Under the pieces are notes generated by a model. It did not search any database, was not told where the DNA came from, and saw only the letters and a list, made by a program, of their open reading frames with translations. Both the position numbers and the translations under genes were made by a program. 64,000 bases of DNA from Tessaracoccus oleiagri (lineage in GTDB: Bacteria > Actinomycetota > Actinomycetes > Propionibacteriales > Propionibacteriaceae), in NCBI RefSeq assembly GCF_900103275.1, contig NZ_FNGP01000004.1, positions 285,734 through 349,733 of the forward strand, given 5' to 3'. Shown here piece after piece: positions 24,951-36,248 of this stretch. Position 1 is the stretch's first letter. Every line of letters starts with the position of its first letter.

Positions 24951-25690
24951 CCATGCTCGACGCAGCGAACGAACTCTTCGCGGTGAGCGACGTGCTCGCC
25001 GGGCAGCCGATGCTGCGTCGCTCGTTGTCCGACCCCTCGGCACGTCCCGAGCAGCGGCTGGAGCTGGCGCGTCGCCTCTTCGGCTCCCGCATCGGGCCGG
25101 AGGCGATGTCCGTCCTGGAGCGGGTCGTCGGCTCACCTTCGTCCAGCCCCGTCGAACTGCGGCGCGGACTGGAGCGCGAAGGCGTGGTCGCGGCACTGCA
25201 GAGCGCCCGTGACGAGGGCTCCCTGGAGCGCGTCACGACCGAACTGCACGGCATCGGCAGCGCGGCGGCCGGCTCGGCAGAGCTGACCACGACGCTCCGG
25301 AGCGCAGCCTACGAGCTCGACGCCAAGCGCGGACTCGTCGACCGGCTGCTGGGCGAGCGTGCCCACCCGGTCACGCGGCTCCTCGCGTCACGCGCGGTGC
25401 AGGGTCACCGTCGCACGTTCTCCGCGACGGTCGAGGACTACCTCGAGACCGCGGCCGAGCTCGCCGACGTCGTGGTGGCGAAGGTCACCGTCGCACGCCC
25501 CCTCGACCAAGGTCGCCTGGACCGCCTGCGCAACGCGCTGTCGGCGCAGGTCGGTCGCCCCGTCACCCTCCAGGTCGACATCGACCCCTCCGTCATCGGC
25601 GGGATCGACGTCGCCATCGGGCACGACGTCTACGAATCCACCGTCGCTGGCCGGCTCGACGACGTCCGCCGCCAGCTCATCAACTCTTAA
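24947..25690 (+). CDS. atpH: ATP synthase F1 subunit delta
   Basis: 247 residues, somewhat longer than the ~180 of E. coli but not fused to a second b subunit as in mycobacteria. The C-terminal half carries the conserved VVVAKVTVARPLDQGRLDRL and PSVIGGIDVAIGHDVYESTV motifs that join the stalk to F1. ATG ACC ATG offers two starts (24947, 24953). Confidence 0.94.
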   Translation: MTMLDAANELFAVSDVLAGQPMLRRSLSDPSARPEQRLELARRLFGSRIGPEAMSVLERVVGSPSSSPVELRRGLEREGVVAALQSARDEGSLERVTTELHGIGSAAAGSAELTTTLRSAAYELDAKRGLVDRLLGERAHPVTRLLASRAVQGHRRTFSATVEDYLETAAELADVVVAKVTVARPLDQGRLDRLRNALSAQVGRPVTLQVDIDPSVIGGIDVAIGHDVYESTVAGRLDDVRRQLINS

Positions 25691-25707
25691 CGCGAAAGTA
25701 GGACCCA

Positions 25708-27345
<1,638 letters not shown>

Positions 27346-27347
27346 TC

Positions 27348-28265
27348 GTGGGCAGCAGTCTCAGGGAGCTAAGGCAGCGACGCAGGTCCGTCACGGCGAC
27401 CAAGAAGATCACCCGCGCGATGGAGCTCATCGCGTCGTCGCGGATCGTGAAGGCGCAGGCGGCCGCCAGGGCCGCCATGCCCTACACGCTGGAGCTGACC
27501 AAGGCCGTCTCCATGCTGGCCTCGGCCTACGACCTCGACCACCCCTTGCTGGTCGAGGCCGAGAAGCCGAGGCGCTCGGCGCTGCTCGTGATCACGAGCG
27601 ACCGCGGCCTCGCGGGCGCCTACTCGGCGAACGTGCTGAAGCTCGGCGAGCAGGTGCGCACGTACCTGGAGGAGGAAGAGGGCCAGGAGGTGGACCTCTT
27701 CATCACCGGGCAGAAGGGCCTCGCCTACCACGAGTTCCGTGGCCGTGAGGTGGCCGCCAGCTGGACCGGGTTCTCGGAGTCCCCGAGCGCCCGCGACGCG
27801 AAGACGGTGGCCGACGAGCTGGTGAAGCGGTTCCTGACCCCGACGGAGGAGGGCGGCGTGGACGAGATCCACATCGTCTCCACGCGGTTCGAGTCCATGC
27901 TGAAGCAGACGCCGCGCGCCACGAGGCTCCTGCCGCTGGTCGTCGTCGACGATGACGGCAAGCAGGAGGCCCCGGCGTCGGCGAACGGCGACGAGCCGCT
28001 GTTCTACGAGTTCGAGCCGGACGCCCGGACCGTGCTCGACGCGCTGCTCCCGCTGTTCGTCAGCAACCGCATCCACACTGCGCTCCTGCAGGCCGGTGCC
28101 TCGGAGCTGGCCAGCCGGCAGCAGGCGATGAAGTCCGCGACGGACAACGCCCAGCAGCTGATCGAGCAGCTGACGCGCCAGGCCAACCAGGCGCGCCAGG
28201 CGGAGATCACGCAGGAAATCACAGAAATCGTGGGTGGCGCTTCTGCGCTGTCCGAATCAGCCTGA
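27348..28265 (+). CDS. atpG: ATP synthase F1 subunit gamma
   Basis: 305 residues. The rotating central shaft: N-terminal helix SLRELRQRRRSVTATKKITR and C-terminal ARQAEITQEITEIVGGASAL form the coiled coil, with the Rossmann-like LLVITSDRGLAGAYSANVL between. GTG at 27348 (2 bases after the atpA stop) gives the usual MGSSLRELR start; an upstream TTG at 27342 is unlikely. An insertion around VVVDDDGKQEAPASANGDEP is typical of actinobacterial gamma. Confidence 0.95.
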   Translation: MGSSLRELRQRRRSVTATKKITRAMELIASSRIVKAQAAARAAMPYTLELTKAVSMLASAYDLDHPLLVEAEKPRRSALLVITSDRGLAGAYSANVLKLGEQVRTYLEEEEGQEVDLFITGQKGLAYHEFRGREVAASWTGFSESPSARDAKTVADELVKRFLTPTEEGGVDEIHIVSTRFESMLKQTPRATRLLPLVVVDDDGKQEAPASANGDEPLFYEFEPDARTVLDALLPLFVSNRIHTALLQAGASELASRQQAMKSATDNAQQLIEQLTRQANQARQAEITQEITEIVGGASALSESA

Positions 28266-28279
28266 AATCAATGAGGTAG

Positions 28280-29719
<1,440 letters not shown>

Positions 29720-29721
29720 TC

Positions 29722-30129
29722 GTGGATCGCGATCCGCTGAAGGTGCAGGTCGTCTCGGCCGAGAAGGTCGTCTGGTCCGGCGAGGCGGTGCAGCTCATCG
29801 CGCGCACCGTCGAGGGCGACATCGGCATCCTCCCGGGGCACGAGCCGCTTCTGGCGCTGCTCGTGCCCAGCCGGGTGGAGATCGTCACGGCCGACGGCCG
29901 CCAGGAGGCGCTGTTCGTCGACGGCGGCTTCATCTCGGTGGCCGAGGGGCGGGTGTCGGTCCTGGCCCAGGAGGCAAGGATGGGCCAGGAGATCTCGGCC
30001 CGGGACGCCCAGGCCGAGCTGGACGGGTTGACGCTGAAGCACCAGAATGGTGAGGCGACGGAGGAGGAGCAGCATCGGATGCATCTCCTCAAGGCCCAGC
30101 TCGCGGCCGCCGAGAAGGCAGCGCGGTAG
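29722..30129 (+). CDS. atpC: ATP synthase F1 subunit epsilon
   Basis: 135 residues. The N-terminal beta-sandwich (VQVVSAEKVVWSGEAVQLIA, GDIGILPGHEPLLALL) is followed by a C-terminal helical part that can inhibit ATP hydrolysis (AQAELDGL, EEQHRMHLLKAQLAAAEKAA). GTG start two bases after atpD. Last gene of the operon. Confidence 0.95.
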   Translation: MDRDPLKVQVVSAEKVVWSGEAVQLIARTVEGDIGILPGHEPLLALLVPSRVEIVTADGRQEALFVDGGFISVAEGRVSVLAQEARMGQEISARDAQAELDGLTLKHQNGEATEEEQHRMHLLKAQLAAAEKAAR

Positions 30130-30146
30130 GGTTACGGTTTCTGGGA

Positions 30147-30183
30147 TCAGGGCGGCTTCCACTTCGGTGGAGGCTGCCCTGAA
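30147..30183 (+). other. Long hairpin after atpC
   Basis: TCAGGGCGGC...GCTGCCCTGA arms close around CCAC-TTCG-GTGG, a UUCG-type tetraloop that is very stable in RNA. No T-run follows, and the DUF2550 ribosome site begins about 8 bases later. It may be a weak terminator, an RNA-processing stem or an mRNA-stabilising 3' end for the atp transcript. Confidence 0.6.
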
Positions 30184-30203
30184 CCGATTGGAGGAGTCGG
30201 ACG

Positions 30204-30659
30204 ATGTGGTGGGAGCTGCTGTGGCTGGGCCTGGCGCTGGTCCTGTTCGTGCTGCTCCCGTTCATGGTCCTCTACGCCCGCCGCCGCTGGCTCCACGGCC
30301 TGGGTGGGGTGTTCGACTGCGCGCTGCAGTTGGGGAAGGACACCGGCGTCGGGTGGTCCCTGGGGTTGGCGCGCTACCGCGGCGACCAGCTCCAGTGGTT
30401 CCGCTCCTTCTCGTTGTCGCTCCGCCCGAAGTTCGTGTTCCGCCGGGGACGCACGCACTACGTGAGCCGGCGGGCGCCGCGGGCCATCGAGGCGGTCTCG
30501 CTCTACGCCGACTCCTGCATCGTGCTCGTCAGCGACGCGGCCACGGGGCGGGAGTACAACCTCGCCATGTCCAACGACTCCGCGGTGGCGCTCATGAGCT
30601 GGCTCGAGTCCGCGCCCCCGGGTGCGTACCTGCCCAGGGGCACGGAGAGCCCGAGCTGA
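30204..30659 (+). CDS. DUF2550 family membrane-anchored protein
   Basis: 151 residues: one N-terminal helix (WLGLALVLFVLLPFMVLYAR) and a soluble domain with LGGVFDCALQLG, GVGWSLGLARYRGDQLQWFR and YNLAMSNDSAVALMSWLESA. It matches the DUF2550 family that follows atpC in mycobacteria and other actinobacteria. Function unknown; the conserved position suggests an envelope or energy-coupling role. TTGGAGGAG precedes the ATG. Confidence 0.88.
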   Translation: MWWELLWLGLALVLFVLLPFMVLYARRRWLHGLGGVFDCALQLGKDTGVGWSLGLARYRGDQLQWFRSFSLSLRPKFVFRRGRTHYVSRRAPRAIEAVSLYADSCIVLVSDAATGREYNLAMSNDSAVALMSWLESAPPGAYLPRGTESPS

Positions 30660-30662
30660 GCC

Positions 30663-31280
30663 TCAGCCCCGGCCGCGGGGCGGCTCGCGGTCGGTGCCGG
30701 GCACCCAAAGCGTCTCGCCGTCGGTGCCGTTGGCGGTCCTGCTCATGATGAACAGCAGGTCCGAGAGCCGGTTCAGGTAGGTGACTGCCAGCAGGTTCAC
30801 CCCGCCGGCCGACTCCTCCTCGCTGGGCTCGGTCCCGTACTGCTCGACGACGCGCCAAGCGGTGCGTTCCGCGCGCCGCACCACGGTCCTCGCGACGTGC
30901 AGCTGGGCGCCGCCCGGGGTTCCGCCGGGGAGGATGAAGGACCGCAGGACGGGCAGGGGGGCCTGCAGCTCGTCGCAGAACGCCTCCAGCCGGTCGATGG
31001 ACTGCTGGACGATCCGTAGCGGCGGCCACTTCGGCGAGGGGTGCAGGGGGGTGGAGAGGTCCGCGCCGACGTCGAAGAGCTCGTTGCGGACGACGCCGAG
31101 CATCTCGACGACCCGTTGGGGCAGGCCCAGCGCCACCGCGAGGCCTATCGCGGAGTTGGCCTCGTCGACGTGGCCGTACGCCTCGACCCGTAGGTCGGTC
31201 TTGCGCGTCTCGGAGTTGTCGGAGAGCCGGGTGGAGCCGGAGTCGCCCGTGCGGGTGTAGATCTTGGAAAGCGTGACCAT
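30663..31280 (-). CDS. Cob(I)yrinic acid a,c-diamide adenosyltransferase (PduO type)
   Basis: A 205-residue all-helical enzyme that moves the adenosyl group of ATP to cob(I)alamin to make coenzyme B12. N-terminal KIYTRTGDSGSTRLSDN is the ATP-binding motif; SFILPGGTPGGAQLHVARTVVRRAER holds the conserved Arg-Arg pair, and YLNRLSDLLFIMSR the C-terminal motif. Together with methylmalonyl-CoA epimerase (34991-35425) it fits B12-dependent methylmalonyl-CoA metabolism. Leaderless-type start: TACATT ends 7 bases before the ATG. Confidence 0.94.
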   Translation of the reverse strand: MVTLSKIYTRTGDSGSTRLSDNSETRKTDLRVEAYGHVDEANSAIGLAVALGLPQRVVEMLGVVRNELFDVGADLSTPLHPSPKWPPLRIVQQSIDRLEAFCDELQAPLPVLRSFILPGGTPGGAQLHVARTVVRRAERTAWRVVEQYGTEPSEEESAGGVNLLAVTYLNRLSDLLFIMSRTANGTDGETLWVPGTDREPPRGRG

Positions 31281-31287
31281 GCCCCCA

Positions 31288-31307
31288 AATGTAGCGACCG
31301 CTATGCT
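31288..31307. promoter_or_regulatory. Paired divergent -10 elements for adenosyltransferase and cyclophilin genes
   Basis: A 33-bp intergenic region. TACATT on the minus strand (31288-31293) lies 7 bases before one ATG; TATGCT on the plus strand (31302-31307) lies 6 bases before the cyclophilin GTG. The two hexamers are 8 bp apart. No Shine-Dalgarno on either side. Confidence 0.5.
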
Positions 31308-31313
31308 GCCTTG

Positions 31314-31976
31314 GTGCGCATGAACCAGCCGGCCGTCCTCGTCGCGGCCCTCCTGACCCTGACCCTCTCGGCCTGTTCCGACGCGAACGACTCATCAGGC
31401 ATCGGGGCCGAGCCGGCCAGCCGGGCTGCCTCCTGTGAGTACCCCGAGGACGGCCAGCCGGTGAAGCCGGTGGACCCGCCGCCGTCCACCGACGTGGCGA
31501 ACAAGGGCACGACGACGGCGACGCTCCAGCTCACCGCGGGAGACATCGAGATCACGCTCGACCGCGAGAAGGCCCCGTGCGCGGTCAACTCGTTCCTGTC
31601 CCTGGCCCAGCAGGGCTACTTCGACGGGACGGATTGCCACCGGCTGACGGACTACGGCATCTTCATCCTGCAGTGCGGCGACCCGAGCGCCACGGGTCGC
31701 GGCGGACCCGGTTACGTCTTCGCCGACGAGGTCAGCGACGACCTGGAGTACACGAGCGGCACCGTCGCCATGGCAAACCGCGGACCCGACACCAACGGCT
31801 CCCAGTTCTTCCTCGTGTGGGACGACTCGCAACTCGACCCCGCCTACACGGTGTTCGGCCAGATGGACGAGGCGGGGCTCGACGTGGTGCGCGGCATCGC
31901 GGCCCAGGGCGTGGACGCCGGGGACGGCACGTCGCCGATCGCGGAGGCCCGCATCGAGGGCGTGACGGTCGGCTAG
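31314..31976 (+). CDS. Lipoprotein cyclophilin-type peptidyl-prolyl isomerase
   Basis: 220 residues. Signal peptide VLVAALLTLTLSAC with lipobox Cys21, then a 45-residue linker and a cyclophilin domain (LQLTAGDIEITLDREKAPCA, VNSFLSLAQQGYFDGTDCHR, GTVAMANRGPDTNGSQFFLV). The catalytic Arg of cyclophilins, in the F-H-R motif, is kept as DCHRL. It should fold exported proteins at the membrane's outer face. GTG at 31314 is picked over ATG 31320 because TATGCT ends 6 bases before it. It is convergent with the hydrolase (4-base overlap). Confidence 0.9.
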   Translation: MRMNQPAVLVAALLTLTLSACSDANDSSGIGAEPASRAASCEYPEDGQPVKPVDPPPSTDVANKGTTTATLQLTAGDIEITLDREKAPCAVNSFLSLAQQGYFDGTDCHRLTDYGIFILQCGDPSATGRGGPGYVFADEVSDDLEYTSGTVAMANRGPDTNGSQFFLVWDDSQLDPAYTVFGQMDEAGLDVVRGIAAQGVDAGDGTSPIAEARIEGVTVG

Positions 31977-32755
31977 AACTCGGTTCGGCCCAGGAAGGCC
32001 CGGAGCACCTCCACGAAGGACTCCGGGTCCTCCGAGTGGACCCAGTGGCCCGCCCGCTTGAGCGTGATGGCCCTCAGCGAGGGGAAGTGCTCGCGCATGG
32101 GGGCGTCGTGCTCGGGCTTGACGTAGTCCGACTTGCCGCCGATCACCCACACGACGGGGCCGTCGTAGCTGCCCTCGATGGGCTGCCAACCGCTGATGGC
32201 GTGCAGCTCGTCGCCGAGCATGTCGAGGTTGGCCTTCCAGGTCCAGCGGTCGCCGGCGCGCTGGAGGTTCTGCAGCAGGAAGCGGCGGATCGTGTCGTTG
32301 GGGATGCGCTCGGCGAGGGCTTGGTCGGCGTAGCCGCGGCTGGCGACGGTGTCCAGGTCGAGGCTGCGGAGCCCCGAGACCAGGGAGGTGAAGAAGAGCG
32401 CGGACTCGTTGCGCGCGGGGGAGATGTCGACGACCATGAGGCCGGCGACCAGGTCCGGGTGATGGATGGCCAGCCGCATCGCCATCTTGCCGCCCATCGA
32501 GTGGCCCACCAGCACCACCTGGCGGTCCTCGAAGGTGTCCCGGAGCCAGTCGGCGACGATCTCCGCCTGCTCGTCGTAGTCGAACCCGGTGGTCCAACTG
32601 GACTCGCCGTGGTTGGGGAGGTCGACGAGGTGTGACGTCGCGAGGTCGCCGATCGCCTTCGCGACCGTGGTCCAGTTCTTGCCCTGGCCGAACAGCCCGT
32701 GCATGAACACGACCTCGATGGGGCCGTCACCGACGGCCACCGAGTTGATACTCAA
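31973..32755 (-). CDS. Alpha/beta-fold hydrolase (YbfF-like esterase)
   Basis: 260 residues. The oxyanion loop HGLFGQGKNW, nucleophile elbow VGHSMGGKMA (Ser) and C-terminal catalytic His in KRAGHWVHSEDPE are all present, with an Asp expected near IGGKSDYVKPEH. The pattern is that of YbfF-type acyl esterases. It starts with TTG overlapping the upstream zinc-finger gene's stop (TTGA), so the start is set by coupling. Last gene of the nucS / zinc-finger / hydrolase operon. Substrate unknown. Confidence 0.85.
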   Translation of the reverse strand: MSINSVAVGDGPIEVVFMHGLFGQGKNWTTVAKAIGDLATSHLVDLPNHGESSWTTGFDYDEQAEIVADWLRDTFEDRQVVLVGHSMGGKMAMRLAIHHPDLVAGLMVVDISPARNESALFFTSLVSGLRSLDLDTVASRGYADQALAERIPNDTIRRFLLQNLQRAGDRWTWKANLDMLGDELHAISGWQPIEGSYDGPVVWVIGGKSDYVKPEHDAPMREHFPSLRAITLKRAGHWVHSEDPESFVEVLRAFLGRTEF

Positions 32756-33024
32756 ATTCGCTCCCAACAGTACGTGTGCCAGTGGCGCCTCGACTCGACG
32801 CCCGATTCGTGCCCGAGCGGCGGCGTCTCCGGCCAGACGACGACGTGCGCGGTGCCGCGGCGCACCGGCTGGTTGCATCCGGGGCAACGATAGTCCTTCT
32901 GCGACTGCCCGGCACGGATGTTCCGCACGAGGTAGTCCGTGCCGCGCACGTGCTTCCGGCGGACGTCCTGGCCCATCAGGAGCGGCCGGGGCGCCCGGAG
33001 GTGCTTGGAGTGGCGCTTGGCCAT
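32752..33024 (-). CDS. Small putative zinc-finger protein co-transcribed with nucS
   Basis: 90 residues, basic N-terminus ([15 protein letters not shown]). CPGC (Cys47, Cys50) and HWHTYCW (His81/His83, Cys86) form a likely zinc site; between them is RRGTAHVVVWPETPPLG. Related short actinobacterial proteins are often labelled 'ATP/GTP-binding' without evidence; I see no P-loop. It starts overlapping the nucS stop (TGATG), and the hydrolase follows with a 4-base overlap. The zinc site with an HxH-x2-C end resembles nucleic-acid-binding fingers, so a role beside NucS is possible. Confidence 0.75.
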   Translation of the reverse strand: MAKRHSKHLRAPRPLLMGQDVRRKHVRGTDYLVRNIRAGQSQKDYRCPGCNQPVRRGTAHVVVWPETPPLGHESGVESRRHWHTYCWERI

Positions 33025-33716
33025 CAGAAGAGCCGGTCCTCGGCATTGTCCATCCCACGCAGCGCGTCGTAGTCGACGAGCATCGTCTCGATGCCGCGGT
33101 CGTGGGCGAGCGTCCTCGCCTGGGGCTTGATCTGCTGGGCCGCGAAGATGCCCCGGACCGGCCCGAGGAGCGGGTCGCGGTTCATGAGCTCCAGGTAGCG
33201 GGTGAGCTGCTCGACCCCGTCGATCTCGCCGCGCCGCTTCACCTCGACCGCGACGTAGCGCTGGGTGTGGTCGCGCAGCAAAAGGTCCACGGGGCCGATG
33301 GGGGTCATGTACTCGCGCTGCACGAGCTGCCAGCCCTCGCCGAACGTGTGGGGGTGCTCCGCGAGCAGCACCTGCAGGTGCGCCTCGACGCCGTCCTTGA
33401 CCAGCCCGGGGTCGACCCCCAGTTCGTGGTCGGTGTCGAGGAAGACGTCACCGAGCTTGATGTGGAGGGTGTCCCCGTCGCGCGACGTGACGACCCACTC
33501 CTCGGTGAACCCGAGGTCGGCCGACTCCGGTGCGGGCTCGCGCACGACCATGGAGCACGGGGGGCTCATCCAGTTGAGGGGCTTGTAGGCACGGTCGTCG
33601 GCATGGACCGACACGGACCCGTCGGCCTTGACCAGGAGGAGGCGCTTGGCCATCGGCAGATGTGCTGTGAGCCGTCCTGCGTAGTCCACCTGGCACTGGG
33701 CGATCACCAATCTCAC
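33024..33716 (-). CDS. nucS: Mismatch-specific endonuclease NucS/EndoMS
   Basis: 230 residues. In actinobacteria, which lack MutS/MutL, NucS performs non-canonical mismatch repair by cleaving both strands at mismatches with help from the beta clamp. Seen: the N-terminal beta domain ([31 protein letters not shown]), the catalytic core GPVDLLLRD and [20 protein letters not shown] (PD-(D/E)XK: Asp, Glu-x-Lys), and the C-terminal tail DNAEDRLF, the clamp-interaction position. GTG at 33716 appears leaderless. Confidence 0.95.
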   Translation of the reverse strand: MRLVIAQCQVDYAGRLTAHLPMAKRLLLVKADGSVSVHADDRAYKPLNWMSPPCSMVVREPAPESADLGFTEEWVVTSRDGDTLHIKLGDVFLDTDHELGVDPGLVKDGVEAHLQVLLAEHPHTFGEGWQLVQREYMTPIGPVDLLLRDHTQRYVAVEVKRRGEIDGVEQLTRYLELMNRDPLLGPVRGIFAAQQIKPQARTLAHDRGIETMLVDYDALRGMDNAEDRLF

Positions 33717-33723
33717 CCGGCCA

Positions 33724-33729
33724 AAGGTA
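33724..33729 (-). promoter_or_regulatory. nucS -10 element
   Basis: TACCTT on the minus strand ends 7 bases before the nucS GTG. No Shine-Dalgarno precedes the start. Confidence 0.45.
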
Positions 33730-33744
33730 TCAGCGCCCGTTCGG

Positions 33745-34932
33745 TCAGCGGGAATCGCCGGAGCCCGGACCGGCCTCTCTGGGCGGCGTGACGATCATCG
33801 TGGTCTCGTCGTGGGCGACCCGGTCGGTGGGCTCGTCCGACTCCGGCTCATGAAGCTGGGGCGCGAGCTCGTCGGCCTCCTCGTCGAAGAGGTCCGCCTC
33901 CGGAGCGAACTCCTTGTGCGACTGCTCGGCGAGGGCGCGGAGGTTCGCCAGCTGTGCGAGGACCGTCCGCTTCCGTGCCTCGAGCGTGCTCACGGAGCGC
34001 TGCAACTGCTCCTTGCGCCACTCCACGCGCTCCTCGAGCTGCTTCAGGACCTCCGCCGCCTTGTTGCGGGCGTGGGTCATGATCATCTCCGCCTCGCGGT
34101 GGGCGCCGACGCGCAGCTCCTCGGCCTCGGCCAGGGCGCCCTGGCGGATCGATGCCGCCTCGTCCCTCGCCTCCGCGAGCGCAGCCGCGGCACGCTCGGC
34201 CTCCTCCTCGTGCGCCCGCAGCTGGCGCGCGACCGCCTCGGCGGCCTCGTGCGCGGCGCGGCTGGTCTCGGCGAGCGATCGCTCGGCCTCGCGCTGCGTC
34301 TCCTCGCGGATGGAGGATGCGTCGCGCTCCGCCGCGGCCAGGAGTCGCGTGGCCTCCGCGCGTCCGGCCTCCACGATCCCCGCGGCCTCCGTCTTGGCGC
34401 CGGCGAGGAGTGCGTCCCGCTGGGTCCTGCCCTGCTCGACGGTGCGCTCCGCGTCCGCGCGGGCCTTGGCGAGGGCGTTCTGCCCGGCGGCCGCCTGCTC
34501 GCTGCGCAGCTGGCGCAGCGAGGCAAGGCCGGTGAGCCGGATGTCGTCCGCCTCCTGCTGCGCCGACTCCCTCAGGGAACTGGCGGAGCGGCGCGCCTCG
34601 GTGACGATTCGTTCGGCCTCGCGCTCGGCGCGTTCGACGATGTCGCGCGCCTGCGCCTCGGCCGCCTTCAGCAGCCGTGTGGCGTGCATCCCGAGGCGCT
34701 CGAAGTCCGTCTCGCCGACCTCGGCGCGGATGAACGCCATCTCCCGACGAAGTGCCCGCTCCCGCTGCTTCAGGTCGCTCACCTGGTGCTCGACCTCGCG
34801 CACGTAGGTGTCCACGGCGTGGCGGTCGTAACCGAGCATCGAGGTCGGGAAGCTGCCGGCGGCGGTCGCCTTGTCGTCGAAGAGGTTGAGGCCGGTCTCT
34901 TCGGACTCGAGGTCGCGGGACGGATCCACCAT
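33745..34932 (-). CDS. DivIVA-like long coiled-coil protein (Scy / cellulose-binding type)
   Basis: 395 residues. The N-terminus [20 protein letters not shown] is a DivIVA-type membrane-curvature or lattice module. Then comes about 280 residues of near-continuous Ala/Glu/Arg coiled coil with repeated AEREAERIV / EARRSA-like heptads, and an acidic Glu/Asp/Pro tail. In Streptomyces the much longer Scy occupies the same spot beside mce and organises polar growth. ATG at 34932 has AAGGAG with good spacing. Confidence 0.82.
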   Translation of the reverse strand: MVDPSRDLESEETGLNLFDDKATAAGSFPTSMLGYDRHAVDTYVREVEHQVSDLKQRERALRREMAFIRAEVGETDFERLGMHATRLLKAAEAQARDIVERAEREAERIVTEARRSASSLRESAQQEADDIRLTGLASLRQLRSEQAAAGQNALAKARADAERTVEQGRTQRDALLAGAKTEAAGIVEAGRAEATRLLAAAERDASSIREETQREAERSLAETSRAAHEAAEAVARQLRAHEEEAERAAAALAEARDEAASIRQGALAEAEELRVGAHREAEMIMTHARNKAAEVLKQLEERVEWRKEQLQRSVSTLEARKRTVLAQLANLRALAEQSHKEFAPEADLFDEEADELAPQLHEPESDEPTDRVAHDETTMIVTPPREAGPGSGDSR

Positions 34933-34990
34933 CGCGAGGCTCCTTCGGTTGGTTCGTAACTGTGAGCCTAGCGGGCCTCGCCCAACATCC

Positions 34991-35425
34991 TCAGTTGGCG
35001 AGCTCCACGATTTCGAGGAGCACGCCACCCGCGTCCTTGGGGTGCACGAAGTTGATCCGCGACCCGGCCGTGCCGCGCTTGGGCTCCGGGTACAGGAGCC
35101 GGACACCGCGGCTCCGGAGCACCTCGCTCACGTGGTCGATGTCGGCCACGCGGTACGCCAGCTGCTGGAGGCCGGGTCCCTTCTTGTCGATGAACTTCGC
35201 GATCGTGGACTCCTCGTTCAGCGGCGCCAGCAGCTGGATCTTCGCGTTCTCGGCGCCCTGTTCGCCGGTGCCGATCATGGCCTCGGCGACGCCCTGCTCC
35301 TCGTTGACCTCGCGGTGCAGTTCACGCCAGCCGAACTTCTCGGCGTGGTAGGCGATGGCCTCGTCGAGGTCCGGGACGGCGATGCCGACGTGGTCGATGC
35401 AGATGAACAGATCAGAATTCTCCAT
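34991..35425 (-). CDS. mce: Methylmalonyl-CoA epimerase
   Basis: 144 residues of the vicinal-oxygen-chelate fold. It interconverts (S)- and (R)-methylmalonyl-CoA, linking propionyl-CoA to succinyl-CoA. Metal ligands are visible in ICIDHVGIAVPDLD (His), GPGLQQLAYRVADI (Gln) and GGVLLEIVEL (Glu). This is a key step of the Wood-Werkman propionate cycle and of propionate use. The mutase genes are not in the window. The B12 adenosyltransferase at 30663 would supply its partner mutase's cofactor. Confidence 0.93.
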   Translation of the reverse strand: MENSDLFICIDHVGIAVPDLDEAIAYHAEKFGWRELHREVNEEQGVAEAMIGTGEQGAENAKIQLLAPLNEESTIAKFIDKKGPGLQQLAYRVADIDHVSEVLRSRGVRLLYPEPKRGTAGSRINFVHPKDAGGVLLEIVELAN

Positions 35426-35551
35426 GGCACGAGCTTTCCACACGGCGCCGCGCGCCTCGGCGGCGGGGTGGCAAATCCCGCTCCTCGGCGCGCCGGGCGA
35501 AGAACTCTTGGCCAGGCTTGGCAGAATGTTCGACGAATCGTAGGAGGACTT

Positions 35552-35707
35552 GTGGTTTCTTGGATCAAGCGCGTGCTGCTCGTGCTCGTCGCGGCGTTCG
35601 TGGTCTTCTACCTGTTCACGCGCCCCGAGGCCGCGGCCGAGGCCGTCAAGACCTTCTTCGGCGCGTTCGAGGCGCTGGGCAGGTTCTTCACGAGCCTGGC
35701 CAGTTAG
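35552..35707 (+). CDS. Short single-helix membrane protein
   Basis: 51 residues: VVSWIKRVLLVLVAAFVVFY makes one membrane helix, followed by an amphipathic stretch FTRPEAAAEAVKTFFGAFEA and LGRFFTSLAS. GTG at 35552 is preceded by TAGGAGGA, a strong ribosome site, which supports it as a real gene. It ends 4 bases before the PH-domain gene and is probably co-translated with it. Function unknown. Confidence 0.72.
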   Translation: MVSWIKRVLLVLVAAFVVFYLFTRPEAAAEAVKTFFGAFEALGRFFTSLAS

Positions 35708-35711
35708 GGCG

Positions 35712-36248
35712 ATGCTCGCCAGACTGCTCGAGCCGCAGGTGGAACGGCACCTGCTCGTGGACGAGGGGGAGATCATCGTCGACGAGGTGCGCAAGCACTG
35801 GGCCGCGAGCATCGGCTGGTACTTGCTGCTGGCCGCCAGCACGCCGATCTTCGCGCTGATGATCCCGGCGGGCCGCTTCTTCTGGCTGCCGCTGGCGGCT
35901 GGACTCGCGGCGTTCCTCACCTCGATCTGGAAGATCCACGTCGTGCACATGGACCGATTCGTGGTCACCAACATGCGGGTCTTCCGCGTGCACGGGGTCT
36001 TCAACCAGATGCTCGCGACGATGCCCATGACCCGCATCCTCGACATCTCGCTGCACCGGCCGCTGGCGGGCCAGATCTGGAACTACGGGCACTTCACCTT
36101 CGAATCCGCAGCCCAGGACCAGGGCCTGCGCGACATCCGCTTCGTGGGCAGGCCCGAGGAGCGCGACCTCACGATCCAGCGCGTGATCCAGCGCGCCGGC
36201 CTCCGCCGGACCATGCGGCCCAGCGAGAAGGCCGACGCGGACTACTGA
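35712..36248 (+). CDS. PH domain-containing membrane protein
   Basis: 178 residues. A two-helix membrane anchor (WYLLLAASTPIFALMIPAGR, LPLAAGLAAFLTSIW) precedes a bacterial PH-like domain (DUF304 / bPH2) with DRFVVTNMRVFRVHGVFNQM, MTRILDISLHRPLAGQIWNY and GHFTFESAAQDQGLRDI. Such proteins are linked to the envelope, but the function is not known. It overlaps nothing and ends one base before the convergent pgm stop. Confidence 0.85.
   Translation: MLARLLEPQVERHLLVDEGEIIVDEVRKHWAASIGWYLLLAASTPIFALMIPAGRFFWLPLAAGLAAFLTSIWKIHVVHMDRFVVTNMRVFRVHGVFNQMLATMPMTRILDISLHRPLAGQIWNYGHFTFESAAQDQGLRDIRFVGRPEERDLTIQRVIQRAGLRRTMRPSEKADADY

Noticed and set aside
32756..33058. Upstream extension of the alpha/beta hydrolase frame
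   Set aside because: The extra residues overlap the zinc-finger gene in another frame and are Arg/Ala/Pro-rich; the TTGA overlap gives a natural start.
35426..36046. Upstream extension of the mce frame
   Set aside because: It would run through the small membrane and PH-domain genes on the other strand; epimerase homology starts at ATG 35425.
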